The translations under genes and the position numbers were made by a program. This document shows, one piece after another, positions 1-4,169 of a stretch of DNA of 5,718 nucleotides. The stretch is from Caldifarciminota bacterium (GTDB taxonomy: Bacteria > Hydrothermota > UBA3072 > B12-G15): contig JAGGTX010000228.1 in the NCBI GenBank assembly GCA_021163525.1, forward strand, positions 1-5,718, written 5' to 3'. Position 1 is the first letter of the stretch. Each line of letters starts with the position of its first letter. Under the pieces are notes generated by a model. It was not told where the DNA came from. It was given only the letters and a program-made list of their open reading frames with translations, and did no database searches.

Positions 1-221
1 AGATGCTCAGTCTCCCTGAGAAGTTTATCCCTCTCCATTTTCAGTCTGATAATATGGGATAACATACTTCTGTTCCTGTATCCTTCCACTGCAAGGTAGG
101 CAAAAAAGGCAAAAAACAGGGAAAGGAATACAACCCCTGCAGTTAAAAGGGAATCAGAGACAGAAAACCCTTTACATGAGGACCTTTCACCCCTGTACAC
201 AACGATTGACCATCTTTTCAT
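1..221 (-). CDS. N-terminal part of a single-pass membrane protein with coiled coil, M23 peptidase/murein hydrolase activator-like (truncated by window edge)
   Basis: The minus strand is open from an ATG at 221-219 to the window edge, giving 73 complete residues. The product starts MKRWSIVVYRGERSS, then has a hydrophobic stretch at about residues 24-44 (LLTAGVVFLSLFFAFFAYLA) that reads as one transmembrane helix. A charged, heptad-like segment follows (about 52-73, with IIRLKMERDKLLRE), the likely start of a coiled coil. This layout (short basic cytoplasmic N-terminus with an aromatic/Ile-Val strand and a 'K-G-F-S-V-S' stretch, one helix, then coiled coil) is known from bacterial M23-family peptidases and EnvC-like activators that act on peptidoglycan outside the membrane. 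The catalytic domain would lie outside the window, so the assignment is inferred from architecture. There is no Shine-Dalgarno sequence before the ATG; a consensus promoter places the transcript start at the ATG itself. The gene is divergent from the propeller gene. Any other membrane-anchored coiled-coil protein remains possible. Confidence 0.62.
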   Translation of the reverse strand, partial: MKRWSIVVYRGERSSCKGFSVSDSLLTAGVVFLSLFFAFFAYLAVEGYRNRSMLSHIIRLKMERDKLLRETEH

Positions 222-227
222 GGTGTT

Positions 228-256
228 ATTATAAACATTTTTTCATTATAAGTCAA
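228..256 (-). promoter_or_regulatory. Sigma-70-type promoter for the leftward membrane-protein gene, predicted leaderless
   Basis: On the minus strand TTGACT (256-251) is followed after exactly 17 bases by TATAAT (233-228). Six bases (AACACC) separate the -10 box from the ATG, so the expected start point, about 7 bases past the -10, is the A of the ATG at 221. The absence of any Shine-Dalgarno sequence agrees with leaderless translation. The box matches are seen directly; the start point is predicted. Confidence 0.75.
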
Positions 257-274
257 GCAGAATTTTTTGTTTTA

Positions 275-302
275 TTGACATCTCCATTGATGCTCATATA
301 AT
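275..302 (+). promoter_or_regulatory. Sigma-70-type promoter for the beta-propeller gene
   Basis: A perfect -35 hexamer TTGACA (275-280) and a perfect -10 hexamer TATAAT (297-302) are separated by 16 bases. Transcription is expected to start near 309, giving a leader of about 18 nt before the ATG at 327. The -35 box lies 18 bp from the -35 box of the divergent promoter, across an A/T-rich stretch, so the two promoters are back to back and could share a regulator or compete for polymerase. No clear operator palindrome was seen. Confidence 0.75.
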
Positions 303-315
303 CAGGTTCATAAAC

Positions 316-322
316 AGGGAGG
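316..322 (+). promoter_or_regulatory. Strong Shine-Dalgarno site that fixes the propeller gene start
   Basis: AGGGAGG at 316-322 ends 4 bases before the ATG at 327. It supports that start over the in-frame ATG at 354, which has no such site and would remove the hydrophobic N-terminus. Confidence 0.8.
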
Positions 323-326
323 ATTT

Positions 327-1436
327 ATGTTTCTTTTACTTTTATTCATAACCATGGCACAACTTGATATGGTGCATCATCAGGTAATAAGGAGTGGTTC
401 AGGAACAAAATCCGTTGTGATAAGCCCTGATGGAGAAAGGGTTTATGCCCAGAATCTTGAGGATATGAGTGTGTATGAGTTTGACAGAAAATCACGGAAA
501 CTTTTAAGGGTTCTGAGGTTCAAAAAAACGCCTGGTAAAGGGTATAACTACAGGAAAAAGATATGGATAAATTCTTATCAGGAAAAGCCTGTTGAGGCAT
601 GCTTCACCCATAATGGAAAATTCCTCTGGATATCATTACACAATGCTGGTGGGGTGGTTGTCTGGGACTTAGAGGATACACTTAAAACAATAGAAAACTA
701 TCCCCACAGGAAGGTTTCTCTGAAATACATGGAAACAGGGAATGTAAAAACAGGTGACCTTTTATTCATTGAAACAGGTAAAACACCCAAAGTCACTGAA
801 AAATCAAGGGATGGAAGGTATCTGTTTGTCGCAAACTGGCATTCAAATAATGTATCCGTGATTGATATATCAGGTGGAGACCCCTTCACCTGGAAAAAAA
901 TAACAGATATTCCAACCGGTAGAATACCCAGGGGTATTGCCGTATCAGAGGACAATAAACTTCTATATATTGCTGAAATGAGCAGTGACCTCATCAGAAT
1001 TGTTGAGATGGACACATGGAAAACAACTGGATTTATCCATGCAGGTTTAAATCCCAGACATCTGGTTATAAAGGATAACTATCTATATGCATCAATCAAT
1101 ATATCCGGGAAGGTGGTTAAGATTGACCTTAAAGCAGAGAAGGTGATAAAAAGTTCAAAGACTGGAAGGCTTGCAAGAACCCTGGCAATTTCACCAGATG
1201 GAAAATATGTGTTTGTTGTAAGTTACAGGGATAATATCCTTGATGTGTTCCAGGCAGATGACCTGAAAAGGTTGTTCAGATTGAAAACTGGATATGAACC
1301 AGTTGGCTTGGCAATTTATCAGGATGGAAACACAATAGAAGCATGGGTCTCCTGCTATTCAGGAAGGATAGACATCTTCACCTTCTTAAGGACGGAGGTT
1401 GACTCTATGACACCTTCCACTATAATAGAAAAATGA
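327..1436 (+). CDS. Seven-bladed YVTN/YncE-like beta-propeller protein, probably exported; C-terminal tail supplied by an inserted element
   Basis: The 369-residue product has a short hydrophobic N-terminus (MFLLLLFITMA), suggesting a signal peptide with an unusually short, uncharged n-region. Seven repeats of about 33-50 residues follow, starting near residues 27, 87, 155, 200, 242, 282 and 324. Each has the pattern of YVTN/WD40-like blades: P-x-x-hydrophobic-S-P-D-G-K-hydrophobic-Y/F-V, then a strand ending V-x-V-I/W-D. SPDGERVY, RDGRYLFVAN, SEDNKLLYIAE and SPDGKYVFVVS are the clearest. Family members such as YncE are extracytoplasmic propellers, often for ligand or protein binding. No heme-binding or catalytic motif is visible, so the function is unknown. 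The seventh blade closes at about residue 355. The last 14 residues are encoded by the left inverted repeat and inner sequence of the transposable element, so the native tail was probably different. The stop overlaps the transposase start (ATGA, 1433-1436). The gene has its own consensus promoter. Confidence 0.85.
   Translation: MFLLLLFITMAQLDMVHHQVIRSGSGTKSVVISPDGERVYAQNLEDMSVYEFDRKSRKLLRVLRFKKTPGKGYNYRKKIWINSYQEKPVEACFTHNGKFLWISLHNAGGVVVWDLEDTLKTIENYPHRKVSLKYMETGNVKTGDLLFIETGKTPKVTEKSRDGRYLFVANWHSNNVSVIDISGGDPFTWKKITDIPTGRIPRGIAVSEDNKLLYIAEMSSDLIRIVEMDTWKTTGFIHAGLNPRHLVIKDNYLYASINISGKVVKIDLKAEKVIKSSKTGRLARTLAISPDGKYVFVVSYRDNILDVFQADDLKRLFRLKTGYEPVGLAIYQDGNTIEAWVSCYSGRIDIFTFLRTEVDSMTPSTIIEK
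1390..1412 (+). repeat. Left 23-bp inverted repeat of the RAYT element
   Basis: The repeat begins GGACGGAGG and ends TATGACA, and is the exact reverse complement of 2334-2356. It contains TTGACT (1399-1404), which serves as the -35 box of the transposase promoter. It is also read as codons of the propeller gene (residues R355 to M361, ending in T362). The match stops at once on both sides: 1389 and 1413 do not pair with 2357 and 2333. Confidence 0.9.
1399..1426 (+). promoter_or_regulatory. Transposase promoter, predicted leaderless, with its -35 box inside the left inverted repeat
   Basis: TTGACT (1399-1404) and TATAAT (1421-1426) are separated by 16 bases. Seven bases past the -10 box is 1433, the A of the transposase ATG. 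No Shine-Dalgarno sequence precedes that ATG. The arrangement mirrors the promoter at 228-256. The right inverted repeat also carries TTGACT pointing inward, but no -10 box lies at the matching distance, so only the left end forms a promoter. Confidence 0.7.
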
Positions 1437-2341
1437 GAAGTTCAAGGGTAACCTACGAAGGAGCATATCATCATGTCATGTCCCGGGGCTTAAGAGGCGA
1501 ATTTATCTTTTTCGGGAAGAAAACAAAAGAATACTTTTTAAATCTTCTAAGAGAATCTGTAAAAAAGTACCGCATAAGACTATTGGCTTACACTATTCTT
1601 GACAACCATTACCATTTAATCCTTCAAAACTCCTCCGGACGATTGAGTGATTTTATGCGTTATCTCAACGGAACCTATGCTATTTATTATAGGAAGCAAC
1701 ATGGTGGAATTGGGTATGTATTTCAGAACAGGTTTCTCTCCACCTTAATTCAGAAAGAAAACTATTTAACAACCGCTATAATATATGTACTCCTTAATCC
1801 AGTAAGGGCTGGTATTGTAGATAATCCCTATAATTATCCATGGACAAGCCTGGGCATATATTTCAGAAATGAAAACTCTGATTTCGTTGATAACGAATTT
1901 GTTGAGAGCATCTATGGAAGCGAGATTCAGTTCCAAACAATGCTTAAGGAATGGCTTTTAACGGATAAAAAACTAAAACCTGTAAAAACTCGCTTTGGCT
2001 TTATTCTGGGAAATTCAGGGTTTGAAACAGAGATAGAAAAGAACTTTAACAGAAGAAAGCAAGTAGAAACTTCTATGCGTAAAAGGAGACAGGATTTCAT
2101 TATGAGACCAGTTGAAGATGTTATAAATGATTTTGAAAAACAGTATGGTATAAAGATAGAACAAATTAATCCCAATACCATGAAAGGGAAAGAGTTACGT
2201 AACAAACTTCTTGTATTATTAAAGGATGAAGCAGGAATGAAGTATTCTGAGATTATTAAACTTGCTCCGTATCGCACGTTAAAATACTCTTCCTTGGCGA
2301 AAATATATATAAGGACCAAGGAGAAAAGCAGGATGTCATAG
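1433..2341 (+). CDS. REP-associated tyrosine transposase (RAYT, Y1/HUH superfamily) with putative DnaA-like C-terminal domain
   Basis: The product has 302 residues. The N-terminal Y1_Tnp domain (about 1-145) opens with the family pattern R-x-x-x-x-G-A-Y-H-H-V-x-x-R-G. It contains the metal-binding HUH motif in DNHYHLIL (H59, H61), the GYVFQNRF segment (95-101), and YVLLNPVRAG (118-127), where Y118 is the likely catalytic tyrosine that would nick single-stranded DNA. These are hallmarks of IS200-like RAYT proteins, which act on REP-type hairpins. Residues about 225-296 (PVEDVINDFEKQYGI ... LRNKLLVLLKDEAGMKYSEI) resemble the DnaA C-terminal helix-turn-helix that some longer RAYTs carry, probably for sequence-specific DNA binding. 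The chosen ATG overlaps the propeller stop and lies at the predicted transcription start. The stop codon TAG (2339-2341) falls in the right inverted repeat. The gene appears intact, with all catalytic residues present. The transposase family is firm; the C-terminal domain call is tentative. Confidence 0.88.
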   Translation: MRSSRVTYEGAYHHVMSRGLRGEFIFFGKKTKEYFLNLLRESVKKYRIRLLAYTILDNHYHLILQNSSGRLSDFMRYLNGTYAIYYRKQHGGIGYVFQNRFLSTLIQKENYLTTAIIYVLLNPVRAGIVDNPYNYPWTSLGIYFRNENSDFVDNEFVESIYGSEIQFQTMLKEWLLTDKKLKPVKTRFGFILGNSGFETEIEKNFNRRKQVETSMRKRRQDFIMRPVEDVINDFEKQYGIKIEQINPNTMKGKELRNKLLVLLKDEAGMKYSEIIKLAPYRTLKYSSLAKIYIRTKEKSRMS

Positions 2342-2356
2342 AGTCAACCTCCGTCC
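2334..2356 (-). repeat. Right 23-bp inverted repeat of the RAYT element
   Basis: This is an exact reverse complement of 1390-1412. It holds the transposase stop TAG (2339-2341) on the plus strand. On the minus strand it holds the last six codons (GRRLTL) and the TGA stop (2338-2336) of the small convergent gene, so one short repeat ends two genes. Confidence 0.9.
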
Positions 2357-2569
2357 CTTGGAGACAGAAAAGACATTTATTCTTGCGCTCCACACATCCC
2401 CTTTAAGTTGAACCATTATCTTACCCTCAATAATAGGATACATGTCCACCCCATCTGTTGATAAAATCTGGATACTATCAACGGGTGATGTAAAATATCG
2501 GGAGATGTTGATTTTTTCGGGCCTGTGGGGAATCAGTAAAAAAACGGGGAGAAAATACAGACTATGCAT
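2336..2569 (-). CDS. Small putative exported protein of unknown function, tail altered by the element
   Basis: Starting at the ATG at 2569-2567 the product has 77 residues (MHSLYFLPVFLLIP...); an in-frame ATG at 2581 would add four. The downstream ATG is preferred because it overlaps the stop of the branching-enzyme gene by 8 bp and puts the hydrophobic stretch (LYFLPVFLLI) closer to the N-terminus. Neither ATG has a Shine-Dalgarno site, so translation would depend on coupling. The hydrophobic start suggests a signal or anchor peptide; the rest (SIQILSTDGVDMYPIIEGKIMVQLKG) alternates as beta strands. I do not recognise the family. The last six residues, GRRLTL, and the stop are encoded by the right inverted repeat, so the original C-terminus was probably different. 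It could be a fortuitous frame, but its position directly behind the enzyme gene argues for a real last gene of the operon. Confidence 0.5.
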   Translation of the reverse strand: MHSLYFLPVFLLIPHRPEKINISRYFTSPVDSIQILSTDGVDMYPIIEGKIMVQLKGDVWSARINVFSVSKGRRLTL

Positions 2570-4169
2570 AGTAATCGGCATTTACAAATGTGAATAACCT
2601 GTCCCTTTCATCAATAAAATTAAGGTATTTTATATCCTGCTCTGTCAATTCCTTCTTTTTCAGGAGTTCGTAAAGCTTCATAAAATCCTCATAATGCTGT
2701 ATTATCCTGTTTTCGGCATAGTCCTTCGCACTTATGGTGCTTATTAAAAACTCCCAGTCAGATGATTCAAGGAGCAAAAGTTCCCTTGCCATCAAAGACT
2801 TTATCCTTTCATCCCCTTTACTATTTGCAACATCAATCATAATCCTCTCGCATGTATAGATTTTATCCCAGCACCACTCTGTCCATTCATTGAACCATAT
2901 CCAGTGAAAACCACCCTTCCCCCATGAACCTTCAGGAAGGTTTACAATCTCCGCGGGCATGCGTTCTTTCAGATAATTCCCTGGTGTGTCAACAGAAACA
3001 TCAGAACCTCTGAATTGCTCTATCACCTCACCAATGAACAGGGGGCCTTCAAACCACCAGTGTCCAAAGAGTTCTGTATCATATGGTGCAAGTATGAAAC
3101 CATCATCTATTCCTCCTGCTATCTCCTCAACAAGTGTCCTGAAGTGATAGGCGTGGGATTTAATCCTTTCAAGCGCCCTCTCCCTTTCGTATATCCTCTT
3201 ATCTGCAAGGTCGCATTTGGGGTGTGTAACCCTCCAGTATCTATGGCCAGAGGGGAATCTCTTTTTATGGAATTCAAGATACCACTCATCACCTGGATAA
3301 CCATGCTCACCACTCCATACCTGCAGTCCTGTTCTTTTATCCCTCCCAAAAACAGCAACGGGTGAGGGATGCGTGGTCACAAGGTATGGTGTATAAACAG
3401 AAAGGGCCTTTCTCTCCGTCCTTTTCTCACCCTTCATCCTTTCATACAACAGTCTGAGTGCATTGAACCTTTCAATATAAACGCCAACTGCTTCACCCCC
3501 CTCAATAAGGTGAGAATCAACAATGAAGTACTTTATACCGAACTTTGCAAGGAAATACTCTATTCCCTCCCTCTTTGATTTCTCACCTGTTACTGGATTA
3601 ACCCATTCATAAGCGGGTCTGTATGCACACTCTGGCAGCCATATCCCATCAGGTCTTTTACCAAAGAACCTCTCAAATGCCTCAATTCCAACCTTTATCT
3701 GCGTCTCCACACACCTGTCATATCCCAGCAATGGAAGGTAACCATGTGTTGCAGCAGAGGTGATTATTTCTATCTTCCCATCAAGGTAGAGTTTTTTGAA
3801 CCTTCCTGCTATGTTAAGGTTTGAGAGAAGTTGTTTTTCATAAAAATCTATCCAGAACTTTGAGAGCATCTCGCCATGTTCATCCCCAATCCTCCTGAAG
3901 TAGTGATAATCCTCAATGGCAGCATCAAGCCTCTCTTCAAGGTAGGATTTGAGCATGGCTTCAAATTCTGGATGCAACAGTTGTTCAAGGAGAACAGGTG
4001 TAATGGAAAAGGTTAGAAGATTTTCTCCATCAAGTGATTCAAGAACCTCAAGTAGAGGAATGTATGATTCTGAAACAGCCTCCATAAGATAATTCGCACC
4101 ATGAGGCCAAACACCATGCCCCATTACATAGGGAATGTGTGAATGGAGAACAATGCCTATCTTTGTCAT
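2562..4169 (-). CDS. Glycoside hydrolase family 57 1,4-alpha-glucan branching enzyme
   Basis: The 535-residue product matches the GH57 branching-enzyme layout over its full length. The N-terminus GIVLHSHIPYV (5-15; H9 and H11) is conserved region 1 and is followed by the typical HGVWPHG. GIWLPECAY (175-183) holds the likely nucleophile E180. APYDTELFGHWWFEGP (361-376) holds the likely acid/base D364. The tryptophan-rich part (WGKGGFHWIWFNEWTEWCW, 416-434) and the helical C-terminus are typical of this subfamily, in which they shape the acceptor site. Family members transfer alpha-1,4-glucan segments to form alpha-1,6 branches in glycogen in the cytoplasm; no signal peptide is seen. GH57 branching enzymes are frequent in thermophiles, anaerobes and archaea. 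The start ATG overlaps the clpC stop (ATGA), with GAGG only one base upstream, so translation is probably coupled to clpC. An amylase-type GH57 activity is less likely given the motif set and length. Confidence 0.87.
   Translation of the reverse strand: MTKIGIVLHSHIPYVMGHGVWPHGANYLMEAVSESYIPLLEVLESLDGENLLTFSITPVLLEQLLHPEFEAMLKSYLEERLDAAIEDYHYFRRIGDEHGEMLSKFWIDFYEKQLLSNLNIAGRFKKLYLDGKIEIITSAATHGYLPLLGYDRCVETQIKVGIEAFERFFGKRPDGIWLPECAYRPAYEWVNPVTGEKSKREGIEYFLAKFGIKYFIVDSHLIEGGEAVGVYIERFNALRLLYERMKGEKRTERKALSVYTPYLVTTHPSPVAVFGRDKRTGLQVWSGEHGYPGDEWYLEFHKKRFPSGHRYWRVTHPKCDLADKRIYERERALERIKSHAYHFRTLVEEIAGGIDDGFILAPYDTELFGHWWFEGPLFIGEVIEQFRGSDVSVDTPGNYLKERMPAEIVNLPEGSWGKGGFHWIWFNEWTEWCWDKIYTCERIMIDVANSKGDERIKSLMARELLLLESSDWEFLISTISAKDYAENRIIQHYEDFMKLYELLKKKELTEQDIKYLNFIDERDRLFTFVNADYYA

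Larger units (their letters stand above)
1390..2356 (+). mobile_element. 967-bp RAYT-type insertion element bounded by perfect 23-bp inverted repeats
   Basis: Two identical 23-bp sequences in inverted orientation (1390-1412 and 2334-2356) enclose one transposase gene that fills the space. The interior is visibly more A/T-rich than the flanking genes and uses GAA, TTA and CGN codons more freely, suggesting a foreign origin. The element sits where two convergent host genes end. No target duplication is apparent, which is expected for HUH/Y1 transposases. Known RAYT genes are commonly flanked by REP sequences in inverted orientation; classical IS200/IS605 ends instead carry subterminal hairpins. 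Each repeat here has only a weak GAG/CTC mini-stem, so it fits neither type cleanly. The exact cleavage sites cannot be fixed from one copy. Confidence 0.72.

Noticed and set aside
698..1015. 105-residue minus-strand open frame inside the propeller gene
   Set aside because: It lies opposite well-formed propeller blades 3 and 4 and has no recognisable domain, so it is treated as a chance frame.
327..1436. Propeller as cytochrome cd1 nitrite reductase or a quinoprotein
   Set aside because: There is no CxxCH heme motif and no PQQ-binding signature; only generic YVTN-type blades are visible.
1927..2319. 130-residue minus-strand open frame inside the transposase gene
   Set aside because: The plus-strand frame has clear transposase features over the same stretch; the antisense frame shows no family pattern or start signal.
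1390..2356. Inverted repeats as a bidirectional transcription terminator
   Set aside because: The arms are 921 bp apart with a whole gene between them, neither arm forms a stable hairpin alone, and no T-run follows.
2316..2361. CCAAGG / CCTTGG inverted pair (2316-2321 and 2356-2361) around the right repeat as a terminator or IS end hairpin
   Set aside because: Only 6 bp of stem with a 34-base loop, and no matching structure at the left end; likely chance.
1380..2365. Target-site duplication flanking the element
   Set aside because: The flanks (CTTCTTAA before 1390, CTTGGAG after 2356) do not repeat convincingly, and Y1 transposases do not make duplications.
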